Assembly: GCF_000756385.1 (NCBI RefSeq)
Contig: NZ_JNFC01000010.1
Coordinates: forward strand, 1 to 64,000
DNA length: 64,000 nucleotides
Origin: Sphingopyxis sp. LC363
GTDB lineage: Bacteria > Pseudomonadota > Alphaproteobacteria > Sphingomonadales > Sphingomonadaceae
Direction: 5' to 3'
Shown here: positions 1 to 8,425 of the stretch, piece after piece
Numbering within the stretch: the stretch's first letter is position 1
Layout of the letters: each line of letters starts with the position of its first letter
The notes under the pieces: generated by a model
The model's database searches: none
Told to the model about the DNA's origin: nothing
The model's input: only the letters and a program-made list of their open reading frames with translations
Program-made: the position numbers and the translations under genes

Positions 1-127
1 TTTCTGCAAACTCAAACAATTCCGACGATGCGCAACACGCTTCGACAAGCTCGCCAGAAACTTCCTCGCCGCCGTCGCTCTCGCTTCAACACGCCTCTGG
101 ATCAGAACTTATGTGTCCACAACCTAG
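1..127 (+). mobile_element. 3' end of an IS5-type transposase gene (cut by window edge)
   Basis: Reading frame 2 is open from the window edge to a TAG at 125-127 and encodes about 41 residues. They include the stretch ATRFDKLARNFLAAVALAS, which has the look of the extreme C-terminus of IS5-family DDE transposases (a typical ending is RYDKLAxNFLAxxxLA). The catalytic residues lie outside the window, so I cannot say whether the element is intact. No convincing terminal inverted repeat is visible downstream before the terminator at 164-198. It places a mobile element directly next to the sugar-catabolism locus. Confidence 0.7.
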
Positions 128-163
128 GCGCACGCCTCACCCTTTCCGTCCGCTCTCCCACAT

Positions 164-198
164 GCCCGCCATCCTCTTGGGGGTGGCGGGCCCTTTTT
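164..198 (+). terminator. Rho-independent terminator
   Basis: A GC-rich hairpin (GCCCGCCATCC paired with GGGTGGCGGGC, one G-T pair) is followed by CC and a run of five T. It lies after the transposase fragment and before the convergent galactose dehydrogenase gene, so it ends rightward transcription from the insertion element. Confidence 0.65.
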
Positions 199-224
199 GG
201 TTCAGCGGTTGCGACGCCTGTTCG

Positions 225-1145
225 TCAGAACTGGAAGGGAGCGACCGTGCGTCGTTCAGCCACGAGGAAAGCGTCGGCGACGAGCTGGAGCGGGCGGATA
301 TCGACATCGCTCTTGCCCGCCGCGACCAGCTCGGCGAAGCGCGTGTAGAGGCGGGGATATTCACGGTCTTCGCGCGTGACCGGTTCGCCGCCCGGCAGTT
401 CGAGCACGCTGCCGCCCATCGACAGGCGCAGGGTGCCCGCGTCGGTTTCGACCTCGATATCCCAGCTTTGCGGGCCGGTTTTCAGGAAGTCGAGGTCGGC
501 GGTCACCGCGGCATCGTCGCTCCGCATCGTCATCGTCGCAGCGATCGGCGAACTACGCCCGTCGGGGATGTCGATCCGCGTCGCGTCGAGCAGCAACGGC
601 GCGGGTAGGATCGCGGTCATGATTGACAGCGCGTTGATACCGGGGTCAAAGACGCCAAATCCGCCCGCGTCGAGAATCCATTCCTGCCCGGGGTGCCAGC
701 GGCGGATATCTTCCTTCCACCGGATATGTGCGGCGCGAATCCGCTTGTCGCGGAGCCAGTCGCGCGCCGTCGCGACCCCGGCGGCCTCGCGCGAATGCCA
801 GGTCGCGAACAAGGTGACGCCGCGGGCGCGGGCGTGATCGGCGAGCGCGGTGATCTCGGTCGTCGTCGCGGCCGGCGGTTTTTCGAGCATGACATGTAAT
901 CCTGCGTCGATTGCCGCGGCCGCAATCGCGTGGCGGCCGACTGGGGGGGTGCAGATCGACACGGCGTTGAGTGCATGATCGCCCGCGATCATTGCGGCGA
1001 TGTCGGGATGTCCTGGCACGCCGTCGAGCTGCGCATGGCGGCTGGCAGTCGCGACAAGCTCGTATCGATCATCCGCATGAATGGCCGGAAGATGCTGGTC
1101 GCGCGCGATTTTTCCAATTCCGACCAATCCCAAGCGAATCATCAA
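225..1145 (-). CDS. D-galactose (L-arabinose) 1-dehydrogenase, Gfo/Idh/MocA family
   Basis: This 306-residue protein would oxidise D-galactose at C1 to the lactone with NAD(P)+, the first step of the De Ley-Doudoroff pathway. It has an N-terminal Rossmann motif (GLVGIGKIARDQHLP, residues 6-20), the family signature LEKPP with Lys89, and the motif ATWHSRE with His117. A WKEDIRRWHPGQEWI segment leads to a conserved FDPGINALS with Asn171. These segments match what I recall of the Azospirillum L-arabinose 1-dehydrogenase, which also accepts D-galactose, so either sugar is a possible substrate. Two ATG codons open the frame; either could be the start. It is divergent from the dehydratase operon across a 109-bp gap that holds a copy of the locus palindrome. 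The adjacent kinase and aldolase favour galactose. Confidence 0.85.
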   Translation of the reverse strand: MMIRLGLVGIGKIARDQHLPAIHADDRYELVATASRHAQLDGVPGHPDIAAMIAGDHALNAVSICTPPVGRHAIAAAAIDAGLHVMLEKPPAATTTEITALADHARARGVTLFATWHSREAAGVATARDWLRDKRIRAAHIRWKEDIRRWHPGQEWILDAGGFGVFDPGINALSIMTAILPAPLLLDATRIDIPDGRSSPIAATMTMRSDDAAVTADLDFLKTGPQSWDIEVETDAGTLRLSMGGSVLELPGGEPVTREDREYPRLYTRFAELVAAGKSDVDIRPLQLVADAFLVAERRTVAPFQF

Positions 1146-1161
1146 TCTTCACCCCATCTTC

Positions 1162-1176
1162 ATTTGTCTGATATAT
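1162..1176. promoter_or_regulatory. Candidate FadR-type operator, site 1
   Basis: ATTTGT-CTG-ATATAT is an imperfect 6-3-6 palindrome in the gap between the divergent galactose dehydrogenase and dehydratase genes. It matches the palindrome found in six other intergenic regions of the locus (consensus ATTTAT-N3-ATAAAT). Its right part belongs to a 19-bp block (1170-1188) repeated exactly, on the opposite strand, at 21827-21845. The operator role is inferred. Confidence 0.55.
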
Positions 1177-1254
1177 ATGCTTCCTATCCGTGGCGGTTCA
1201 GGTTATCAACCGATTCCGGCCTTGGGCTGAAAATGTGCATCGAGAAGGAAATAT

Positions 1255-3066
1255 ATGGGAGACGGGGCGAAAACGCGGCCAGAAGGCAAGGGAGGGCTGC
1301 GGTCGCGTGCCTGGTTCGATAACCCTGACAACCCGGACATGACGGCGCTCTATCTCGAACGTTATCTGAACTATGGTTTCAGCATCGACGAACTGCAATC
1401 GGGGCGGCCGATCATCGGCATCGCCCAGACCGGCAGCGACCTGACTCCTTGCAACCGCCACCATCTCGAACTCGCGAAGCGGGTGCGCGACGGGATTCGC
1501 GACGCGGGCGGCATCGCGATCGAATTTCCGACGCATCCGATTCAGGAAACCGGCAAGCGCCCGACCGCAGGGCTCGACCGCAACCTCCAATATCTGAGCC
1601 TCGTCGAAGCGATCCACGGCTATCCGCTCGACGGCGTGGTGCTGACCGTCGGCTGCGACAAGACGACGCCGGCGTGCCTGATGGCGGCGGCGACGGTGAA
1701 TATCCCGGCGATCGCGCTGTCGGTCGGCCCTATGCTCAACGGCTGGTTCAAGGGCGAGCGCACGGGATCGGGCACGATCGTCTGGCGCGCGCGCGAAATG
1801 CTCGCGGCGGGCGAGATCGATTATAAGGGGTTCCTCGAACTCGTCGCTTCGTCGGCGCCGTCGACCGGCTGGTGCAACACGATGGGCACCGCGACGACGA
1901 TGAATTCGCTGACCGAGGCGCTCGGGATGTCGCTGCCCGGCTCGGCGGCGATCCCGGCGCCCTATCGCGACCGGCAGGAATGCGCCTATCGTACCGGGAT
2001 GCAGATCGTCGAGATGGTCCACGCCGACCGCAAGCCGAGCGACATATTGACGCGCACCGCCTTTTTGAACGCGATTCGCGTCAATTCGGCGATCGGTGGA
2101 TCGACCAACGCGCCGATCCACCTCAACGCGATTGCGCGCCATATCGGGGTCGAACTGACGCTGGAGGACTGGGAGGCGCAGGGCGCCGATGTGCCGCTGA
2201 TCGTCAACCTGCAGCCGGCGGGCAGCTATCTGGCCGAGGATTTCTATCGCGCCGGCGGAGTTCCCGCGGTGATGGGGCAGTTGCTTCGTGCGGAACTGAT
2301 CGACGGCGATGCGCTCACCGCCAATGGGCAGACGGTTGCGGCGAATATCGGCGAGGCGGACACGCAGGACGTCGACGTCATCCGCAAGCTCGACGCGCCG
2401 CTGAAGCCTGCGGCGGGGCTGACCGTGCTGCGCGGCAACCTGTTCGACAATGCGGTGATGAAGCTCAGCGTCATTTCGCCCGAGTTCCGTGAACGTTATC
2501 TGAGCAATGCGGCCGATCCCGATGCGTTCGAGGGCGTTGCGATCGTGTTCGACGGGCCCGAGGATTATCACAGCCGCATCGACGATCCGGCGCTCGGCGC
2601 CGATGCCAATTCGATCCTGATCATGCGCGGCGCAGGGCCGATCGGCTATCCCGGCGGTGCCGAGGTGGTGAACATGCGGCCGCCCGCCGCGCTGATCCAG
2701 ACGGGCGTTCACGCGCTGCCGTGCATCGGCGACGGACGCCAATCGGGGACGAGCGGCAGCCCGTCCATTCTGAACGCCGCGCCCGAAGCCGTCGTCGGCG
2801 GCGGGCTGGCTCTTGTCCGGACCGGCGACCGTATCCGTATCGACTTGGCGAAGCGCACCGCGAACATGCTCGTCGACGACGCCGAGCTCGATCGCCGCCG
2901 CGCCGAGCTCAAGGCTGACCCCGACTATATGCCGCCGGCGCAGACGCCGTGGCAGGAGATCCACCGCGCGCTGACCGGGCAGTTTGATGGCGGAGCGGTG
3001 CTCGAAATGGCGGTCAAATATCAGCGCGTCGCGCAGACGCGCGGCTTGCCGCGAGATAGTCACTGA
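1255..3066 (+). CDS. IlvD/EDD-family sugar-acid dehydratase (galactonate/arabonate type)
   Basis: This 603-residue protein belongs to the Fe-S dehydratases that convert aldonates to 2-keto-3-deoxy acids. Three cysteines at family positions can hold a [2Fe-2S] cluster: Cys66 (in SDLTPCN), Cys134 (in [11 protein letters not shown], with the metal-binding Lys136) and Cys207 (in [10 protein letters not shown]). The C-terminal half has the family segments [12 protein letters not shown] and [24 protein letters not shown] ribosome site six bases before the ATG supports the start. It heads an operon with the lactonase and the mutarotase. In this context its substrate is most likely D-galactonate, giving 2-keto-3-deoxygalactonate. 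Close relatives act on L-arabonate and D-xylonate, so the specificity is inferred. The usual galactonate dehydratase, DgoD, is an unrelated enolase-superfamily protein. Confidence 0.85.
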   Translation: MGDGAKTRPEGKGGLRSRAWFDNPDNPDMTALYLERYLNYGFSIDELQSGRPIIGIAQTGSDLTPCNRHHLELAKRVRDGIRDAGGIAIEFPTHPIQETGKRPTAGLDRNLQYLSLVEAIHGYPLDGVVLTVGCDKTTPACLMAAATVNIPAIALSVGPMLNGWFKGERTGSGTIVWRAREMLAAGEIDYKGFLELVASSAPSTGWCNTMGTATTMNSLTEALGMSLPGSAAIPAPYRDRQECAYRTGMQIVEMVHADRKPSDILTRTAFLNAIRVNSAIGGSTNAPIHLNAIARHIGVELTLEDWEAQGADVPLIVNLQPAGSYLAEDFYRAGGVPAVMGQLLRAELIDGDALTANGQTVAANIGEADTQDVDVIRKLDAPLKPAAGLTVLRGNLFDNAVMKLSVISPEFRERYLSNAADPDAFEGVAIVFDGPEDYHSRIDDPALGADANSILIMRGAGPIGYPGGAEVVNMRPPAALIQTGVHALPCIGDGRQSGTSGSPSILNAAPEAVVGGGLALVRTGDRIRIDLAKRTANMLVDDAELDRRRAELKADPDYMPPAQTPWQEIHRALTGQFDGGAVLEMAVKYQRVAQTRGLPRDSH

Positions 3067-3920
3067 TGTCTGACGCGCGGGTGATTGCCAGGGAGCGGCG
3101 TGACCGCCTGGGCGAAGGGCCAATGTGGTCGGCGCGGCACGACGCGCTGTTCTGGGTCGATATATTGGGCCGCCGGATCAACCGCATGGCATTGGCCGAC
3201 GGACACATCGACAGCTTTGAGCAGCCGCATTATGCGGCCTGGATCATCGAGCGCGAGACCGGCGGTTTCGTCGCGGGGATCGGCCGCGATATCGTCCGTA
3301 TCGACCTCGACGCTGATGTTCGCGAACCGATCGTTTCGGTCGATCCGCGCAACGCCGGCAACCGGCTGAACGATGCCAAGGCCGATGCGACGGGGCGGAT
3401 CTGGGCGGGGACGATGCCCGTTACCTGCGACCGTCCCTCGGGCGCCTTTTACCGCCTCGATCCCGACGGCACGCTCGCGCAGGTCGATAGGCCCTATACG
3501 ATCGCCAACGGGCCGGCGATCGGCGCCGACAACAGTTTCCTGCTCCATACCGACACCGCGCGCGGGACGATCTTTCGTTTCGATATCCACGACGACGGCA
3601 CGCTCGGCGATGCGGCGCCCTTCATCGTCTTCGAGGAATCATGGGGCGATCCCGATGGAATGACCTTCGACGCCGAAGGCGGCTTGTGGGTCGCCTGCTG
3701 GGGCGCCTCGCGCGTCATGCGCTTCGCGCCCGACGGCACGCCCGATCGGCACATCCCGCTTCCGGCATCGCAAATCACCAGCTGCACTTTTGCCGGACCC
3801 GGCCTCGACCGCATGTTCGTCACCTCGGCGTCCGATGGTGTGACCGAGGAGCATGGCGGCGCGTTGTTCGAAGTCGATCCGGGGTGCCGCGGCCTGCCGA
3901 CGCAGAAATATAAGGGTTAG
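3066..3920 (+). CDS. SMP-30/gluconolactonase-type sugar lactonase
   Basis: This 284-residue six-bladed beta-propeller lactonase would open galactono-lactone made by the dehydrogenase. The divalent-metal ligands of SMP-30 proteins are all present: Glu17 (GEGP), Asn102 (NRLND), Asn148 (IANGP) and Asp197 (GDPDGMT). There is no signal peptide, so it is cytoplasmic like the dehydrogenase. Its ATG overlaps the dehydratase stop codon by one base (TGATG), so the two are translationally coupled. In the pathway it acts before the gene upstream of it. Related enzymes hydrolyse arabino- and gluconolactone, so the exact lactone rests on context. Confidence 0.85.
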   Translation: MSDARVIARERRDRLGEGPMWSARHDALFWVDILGRRINRMALADGHIDSFEQPHYAAWIIERETGGFVAGIGRDIVRIDLDADVREPIVSVDPRNAGNRLNDAKADATGRIWAGTMPVTCDRPSGAFYRLDPDGTLAQVDRPYTIANGPAIGADNSFLLHTDTARGTIFRFDIHDDGTLGDAAPFIVFEESWGDPDGMTFDAEGGLWVACWGASRVMRFAPDGTPDRHIPLPASQITSCTFAGPGLDRMFVTSASDGVTEEHGGALFEVDPGCRGLPTQKYKG

Positions 3921-3933
3921 AGGAGTGAAGAAG

Positions 3934-5079
3934 ATGACGAAACTGGCTTGGGGAGCCGCCGCGGCCGCCTTGGTTGCGGCAACGCCGGGACTGGGTGCCG
4001 AGGCATCGCAATCGACCTTTGGCAAGATGCCTGACGGGCGCAGCGTGCCCGCGGTGACGTTGACCAACGGCAACGGCATTTCGGCAACGGTCATCGCGCT
4101 CGGCGCGACGCTGCAATCGGTGGTGATGCCCGACCGCGACGGCAAGAAGGCCGATGTCGCGCTCGGCTATGACAATCTCTCCGACTATATCGACAAGCCC
4201 CAATATTTCGGATCGACCGTCGGCCGCTTCGCCAACCGGCTGGCGGGCGGGCGCTTCAAGCTCGACGGCAAGACGTGGCAGACGCCGGTCAACAATGGCG
4301 CGAACGCGCTGCACGGCGGTACGCTCGGTTTCGACAAGGTCTTGTGGGAAGTGACCTCGGTCAAGAGCGGGCCGACCGCCTCGGTCACGCTGCGCTATGT
4401 CAGCCCCGACGGCGACCAGGGCTATCCCGGCACGATGACGGTCGATGCGATCTATTCGCTCGATGATAAGAACGACCTCCGCATCGAATATGTCGCGACG
4501 ACCGACCGGCCGACGATCGCGAACATCACCAACCATGCCTATTGGAACCTGTCGGGCGAAGGATCGGCGAACGGCGCGATGGGGCATGTCGTGACGATCC
4601 CGGCGGAAAGCTATCTGCCGACCGATTCGGGCGCGATCCCGACCGGCGAATATCGCCCGGTGGCCGGCACGGTATTCGATTTCCGCAAGCCGACCGCGAT
4701 CGGTGATCGCGTGCGCGACGCCAGCGACGAGCAGATCGTGTTCGGCCGCGGTTACGATCATAATTGGGTGATCGGGCGCAAGGTCACCGCCGACCAGCAT
4801 CTGATGGCGCGGGTCGAGGATCCGGCGTCGGGCCGCGGGTTCGAACTCTGGTCGAACCAGCCGGGGCTGCAGATGTATTCGGGCAATTTCTTCGACGCGA
4901 CGAGCCACGGCAAGGACAAGAAGATTTACCGGATGGGCGACGCGCTGGTGATGGAACCGCAGATTTTTCCCGACGCGCCGAACCAGAAGAATTTCCCGGA
5001 CGCGCGCCTCGCTCCGGGCGAAACCTATCGTAACGTGATGACCTATCGCCTCATGGCGGGAGGGAAGGCGAAGAAATAG
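3934..5079 (+). CDS. galM: Periplasmic aldose 1-epimerase (galactose mutarotase)
   Basis: This 381-residue protein has a signal peptide (about residues 1-23, ending in GLGAEA), so mutarotation would take place in the periplasm. Family landmarks are FANRLAGGRF, the substrate-binding histidine of NITNHAYWNLSG, YDHNWVIG, LQMYSGNF, and the general-base glutamate of LVMEPQIFPD. The ATG at 3934 has an AGGAG ten bases upstream and follows the lactonase stop by 13 bp. A longer in-frame reading from 3853 would overlap the lactonase and hide the signal peptide. Galactose dehydrogenases use one anomer, so a mutarotase in the same operon fits release of galactose outside the inner membrane. It ends 15 bp from the convergent regulator gene. 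Confidence 0.88.
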   Translation: MTKLAWGAAAAALVAATPGLGAEASQSTFGKMPDGRSVPAVTLTNGNGISATVIALGATLQSVVMPDRDGKKADVALGYDNLSDYIDKPQYFGSTVGRFANRLAGGRFKLDGKTWQTPVNNGANALHGGTLGFDKVLWEVTSVKSGPTASVTLRYVSPDGDQGYPGTMTVDAIYSLDDKNDLRIEYVATTDRPTIANITNHAYWNLSGEGSANGAMGHVVTIPAESYLPTDSGAIPTGEYRPVAGTVFDFRKPTAIGDRVRDASDEQIVFGRGYDHNWVIGRKVTADQHLMARVEDPASGRGFELWSNQPGLQMYSGNFFDATSHGKDKKIYRMGDALVMEPQIFPDAPNQKNFPDARLAPGETYRNVMTYRLMAGGKAKK

Positions 5080-5094
5080 GCGCCGCCGGTGCCG

Positions 5095-5856
5095 TCACCG
5101 CCCGGCGGCGGCACCGTCGGGCTTGGCCGTCTCGATCAGTTCGAGCACGTCGCTGATCAGTGCGCGCATCGCCTTGCGCGCCTTGTCGGGATTGCCGTTC
5201 GCGATCGCGTCGCGCACCGCCGCATGGTCGGCGACATTGGCGGTGCGGCCCTTGACGCGGTTGGTGAAGCGGATCGAGGTGCGCAGCGCCGTGCTGACGA
5301 CATCGCGGAACTGGGCGTAAAACGGATTGCGCGACGCGCGCAACACGGCGATGTGGAAGGCGATGTCGCTTTCCAGCGTGTCGTCCTCGCCGCGCTCGGC
5401 GCGCTCCATTCGCTTCAGGCCCGCGTTCACGCGCTCGATATCGTCCACCGTTGCGACGCGCGCGGCGAGCGCCGCCGCCTCGGGTTCGATCGCGACGCGC
5501 AATTCGTTGAACTGCCGCAGCAGGTCGATCGAAAATTGCCGCTCGAGCAGCCAGCGAAGGACGTCGGTGTCGAAGAGGTTCCACGATGTCGTCGGCTGGA
5601 CGATCGTGCCCTGGCGCGGGCGCGCGCTCAGCAGTCCTTTTGCGGTGAGCATTTTTACCGCTTCGCGCGTTACCGAACGGCTGACGCCATGTTGCTTTGC
5701 AAGTTCGGCTTCGGTCGGAAAGATCGCCCCGTCATAATCGCCGACGACGATCGCGCGCCCGATCGCATCGAGCATGCCATAGGTCAAATTCCGGCCAAGC
5801 TGCGGCCCCGCATCTTCTATACCCAATCCCGACATGTTCGCCACGCTCGTCTCCAC
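5095..5856 (-). CDS. GntR/FadR-family transcriptional regulator, copy 1
   Basis: This protein of about 253 residues has an N-terminal winged helix (recognition segment residues 56-84) and a C-terminal FCD ligand domain (about 100-250). Asp164, His168 and His211 are visible as likely metal or ligand contacts. It is a close paralogue of the product of 18909-19640, with an identical recognition segment. E. coli DgoR, which answers to D-galactonate, belongs to the same family, so a pathway aldonate or keto-deoxy acid is a reasonable effector. The frame opens with GTG at 5856; an ATG at 5835 gives an N-terminus closer in length to the paralogue. It is divergent from the symporter operon, with a palindrome in between. 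Confidence 0.88.
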   Translation of the reverse strand: METSVANMSGLGIEDAGPQLGRNLTYGMLDAIGRAIVVGDYDGAIFPTEAELAKQHGVSRSVTREAVKMLTAKGLLSARPRQGTIVQPTTSWNLFDTDVLRWLLERQFSIDLLRQFNELRVAIEPEAAALAARVATVDDIERVNAGLKRMERAERGEDDTLESDIAFHIAVLRASRNPFYAQFRDVVSTALRTSIRFTNRVKGRTANVADHAAVRDAIANGNPDKARKAMRALISDVLELIETAKPDGAAAGR

Positions 5857-5911
5857 GCACTATTTTGACGGGCCTTATCACCGATTCCGCACAGGAAGCT
5901 AGACAAGCCGT

Positions 5912-5926
5912 TTAAATCAGATAAAT
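5912..5926. promoter_or_regulatory. Candidate FadR-type operator, site 2
   Basis: TTAAAT-CAG-ATAAAT lies between the divergent regulator and symporter genes. The right arm is the perfect consensus ATAAAT and the block ATCAGATAAAT resembles site 1 read on its minus strand (ATCAGACAAAT). A second inverted repeat, AAATCA-N8-TGATTT at 5914-5933, overlaps it. It could serve autoregulation of the regulator and control of the symporter operon. Confidence 0.45.
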
Positions 5927-5960
5927 GTGATTTCAATAATCAGCCAAGGGGAGAGTCCGT

Positions 5961-7556
5961 ATGTCGGGCCTGTCGCAAATCGATATCATCGTCATCGTCA
6001 TATATGCCATCGGCATTTTCGGCCTCGCGCAATGGGTCAGCCGCGAAAAGGCGGGCCATGCCAAGGACACGTCGGACTATTTCCTCGCGTCGAAATCGCT
6101 TCCCTGGTGGGCGATCGGCGCGTCACTGATCGCGGCGAACATCTCGGCCGAGCAGATCGTCGGCATGTCGGGTTCGGGCTATGCGCTCGGTCTCGCGATC
6201 GCGTCCTATGAATGGATGGCGGCGCTGACGCTGCTGATCGTGGGCAAATATTTTCTGCCGATCTTCCTCGAAAACAAGATTTATACGATGCCGCAGTTCC
6301 TCGAGCAGCGGTACGGCAAGACGCTGCCGGTGATTATGGCGGTCTTCTGGCTCGCGCTCTATATCTTCGTGAATCTGACCTCGATCATCTGGCTCGGTTC
6401 GATCGCGGTCAACAAGGTCGCGGGCGTCGATCAGAATGTCGCGCTGATCGTGCTCGGCGCTTTCGCGCTGCTCTATCAGCTCTATGGCGGGCTCAAGGCG
6501 GTCGCGCTCACCGATATCGTGCAGGTGACCTTGCTCGTCATGGGCGGCCTGATCATCTCCTATCTGACGCTCAACGAGATCAGCGACGGGCGGGGCGTGA
6601 TGGCGGGCTTCTCGATCCTGACCGAGCGCGTTCCGGGCCATTTCGACATGATCCTCGCGCCCGACCATCCCTTCTACAAGGATCTGCCGGGCATCGCGGT
6701 GCTCGTTGGCGGCATGTGGATCGCGAACCTCAGCTATTGGGGTTTCAACCAATATATCATCCAGCGCGCGCTTGCCGCGAAGGATCTGGGTGAGGCGCAG
6801 AAGGGCGTCATCTTCGCGGCCTTCCTCAAGCTCCTTATGCCGGTGATCATCGTGCTGCCGGGCATCGCCGCGGTCATGCTGGCGCCCGACCTTGCCAAGC
6901 CCGACGAGGCCTATCCGACGATGATGCGGCTGCTGCCCCCGGGCTTGCTCGGTCTCGTCTTCGCCGCGTTGATCGCCGCGATCATCGCGTCGACCGCGAG
7001 CAAGATCAATTCGATCGCCACAATCTTCACGCTCGACCTCTATGCGAAGGCGCGCGGCATTGCGAACGAGGCCGAGGATGAGCGGCGCGGCGGACATGAA
7101 AAGCATCTGGTGCTGGTCGGCCGTGTCACCGCTACGGTCGCCGTGATCATCGCGCTGTTTACCGCGCGTCCGCTGCTCGGCAATTCGGATCAGGCCTTCC
7201 AGTTCATTCAGGAATTCTCGGGCTTTTTCACGCCAGGCATCACCGTGATCTTCCTGCTCGGTCTGTTCTGGAAAAAGGCGAGCGAAGCAGGTGCGATCGC
7301 CGCAGCCATCGCGTCGGTCGTGCTATCCTACGTGTTCAAGGTCGGGATGCCCGACTTCCCCTTCATGAACCGCATGGGTCTCGTCTTCCTGATCAGCCTC
7401 GCGCTCGCGGTGGGGATCAGCTTGATGTTCAAGGGCCGCGGCGATGCCAACCGCATCACGATGCAGGGTGTCAGCTTCGCGACCCCGACGACCTTCAACA
7501 TCGCGGGCGTCGGCGTCATCCTGATCCTCATCGCGCTCTACGCAACCTGGTGGTGA
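5961..7556 (+). CDS. Sodium/solute symporter (SSS family), probable sugar importer
   Basis: This 531-residue integral membrane protein has more than a dozen hydrophobic segments and the family opening DYFLASKSLPWWAIGASLIAAN. The segment SAEQIVGMSGSGY corresponds to the substrate/sodium region of vSGLT-like transporters. NLSYWGFNQYIIQRALAAKD in the middle is typical of bacterial SGLT-type sugar transporters. A GGGGAGAG ribosome site precedes the ATG. It is the first gene of an operon with the galactonate kinase, the aldolase and a sulfatase, and overlaps the kinase start. The best-studied relative, vSGLT, is a sodium/galactose symporter. I infer galactose uptake across the inner membrane; another monosaccharide is possible. 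Confidence 0.85.
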   Translation: MSGLSQIDIIVIVIYAIGIFGLAQWVSREKAGHAKDTSDYFLASKSLPWWAIGASLIAANISAEQIVGMSGSGYALGLAIASYEWMAALTLLIVGKYFLPIFLENKIYTMPQFLEQRYGKTLPVIMAVFWLALYIFVNLTSIIWLGSIAVNKVAGVDQNVALIVLGAFALLYQLYGGLKAVALTDIVQVTLLVMGGLIISYLTLNEISDGRGVMAGFSILTERVPGHFDMILAPDHPFYKDLPGIAVLVGGMWIANLSYWGFNQYIIQRALAAKDLGEAQKGVIFAAFLKLLMPVIIVLPGIAAVMLAPDLAKPDEAYPTMMRLLPPGLLGLVFAALIAAIIASTASKINSIATIFTLDLYAKARGIANEAEDERRGGHEKHLVLVGRVTATVAVIIALFTARPLLGNSDQAFQFIQEFSGFFTPGITVIFLLGLFWKKASEAGAIAAAIASVVLSYVFKVGMPDFPFMNRMGLVFLISLALAVGISLMFKGRGDANRITMQGVSFATPTTFNIAGVGVILILIALYATWW

Positions 7557-8425
7557 GTACGTCGTCCGCCTTTCTCGCCGTCGACTGGGGCACGACCAAC
7601 CGGCGCGTGTTCCGTTTCGAGGACGGCACGGTCGCGCATACCGAGCGTGACGACTGCGGCGCCGCGTCGGTCACCGACTTCGCCAGCGAGGTCGCGGCGA
7701 TCCGCGAGCGCTCCGGCGACCTGCCAATGTTGCTCGCGGGCATGGTCGGCTCGACCGTCGGCTGGCGCGTCGTGCCCTATGTCGCGGCGCCGGCGGGGAT
7801 CGACGAGCTGGCGGCGGGGCTCGACTGGATCGATGACCGCACCGCGATCGTCCCCGGCGTATCCTGCTCCGCAGGCGGCCGCGCGGACGTGATGCGCGGC
7901 GAGGAGGTGCAGTTGCTCGGCGCGGTCGCGGGCTGGATGGTGCCGCCCGACGCGCTGCTCGCGCAGCCCGGAACCCATTGCAAATGGGCGACGATGACGG
8001 ACGGGCGGATCAGCGGCTTTACGACCGCGATGACGGGCGAGCTATTCGCGCTGCTCCGCGGGCACAGCCTGCTCGCGGGGGCGCTGACCGCCGACGTGAC
8101 CGATGGCGATGCCTTCCGCGAAGGTCTGGCCGAGGGCGCGCGGCGCGATCTCGCCGCATCGCTGTTCGGCATCCGCGCTTCATCGGTGCTCGGCCTTCGC
8201 GACGATGCCGATGCGGCGTCCTTCGCGAGCGGGGTGCTGATCGGCAGCGACGTCGCCGCGCGCATGGACGACTGCGCGTTCGAGCAAATTCATATTCTTG
8301 CCGACCCTGGGCTCGGCAATCTTTACGCCGCCGCCGTCGCGGCGACCGGCCGCGAGCCGGTGATCGTCGACAGCCACAGCGCCTTCGCGCGCGGCATCCT
8401 CGCCATCGGAGACAAAGCCCTATGA
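7550..8425 (+). CDS. dgoK: 2-dehydro-3-deoxygalactonokinase
   Basis: This 291-residue kinase phosphorylates 2-keto-3-deoxygalactonate at C6 with ATP. The N-terminal ATPase motif FLAVDWGTTNRRVFRF and the central PGTHCKWATMTDGRISGF and TAMTGELFALL segments are characteristic of DgoK. It starts at one of two adjacent GTG codons (7550 or 7553), both inside the end of the symporter gene, so translation is probably coupled. Its last four bases are shared with the aldolase start (ATGA). Length is normal for the family. Confidence 0.9.
   Translation: MVSTSSAFLAVDWGTTNRRVFRFEDGTVAHTERDDCGAASVTDFASEVAAIRERSGDLPMLLAGMVGSTVGWRVVPYVAAPAGIDELAAGLDWIDDRTAIVPGVSCSAGGRADVMRGEEVQLLGAVAGWMVPPDALLAQPGTHCKWATMTDGRISGFTTAMTGELFALLRGHSLLAGALTADVTDGDAFREGLAEGARRDLAASLFGIRASSVLGLRDDADAASFASGVLIGSDVAARMDDCAFEQIHILADPGLGNLYAAAVAATGREPVIVDSHSAFARGILAIGDKAL

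Noticed and set aside
28-608. Open frames of 106 and 165 codons at the left edge
   Set aside because: They run through the transposase end, a terminator and into the antisense of the dehydrogenase; only frame 2 (1-127) has recognisable sequence.
1198-3123. A 641-codon open frame on the minus strand opposite the dehydratase
   Set aside because: It is Arg/His/Asp-rich, has no domain, and mirrors the codon structure of the dehydratase; long antisense frames are expected at this GC content.
5914-5933. AAATCA-N8-TGATTT as a separate operator
   Set aside because: It overlaps the palindrome at 5912-5926 and has no second copy in the locus; kept only as a note on that site.
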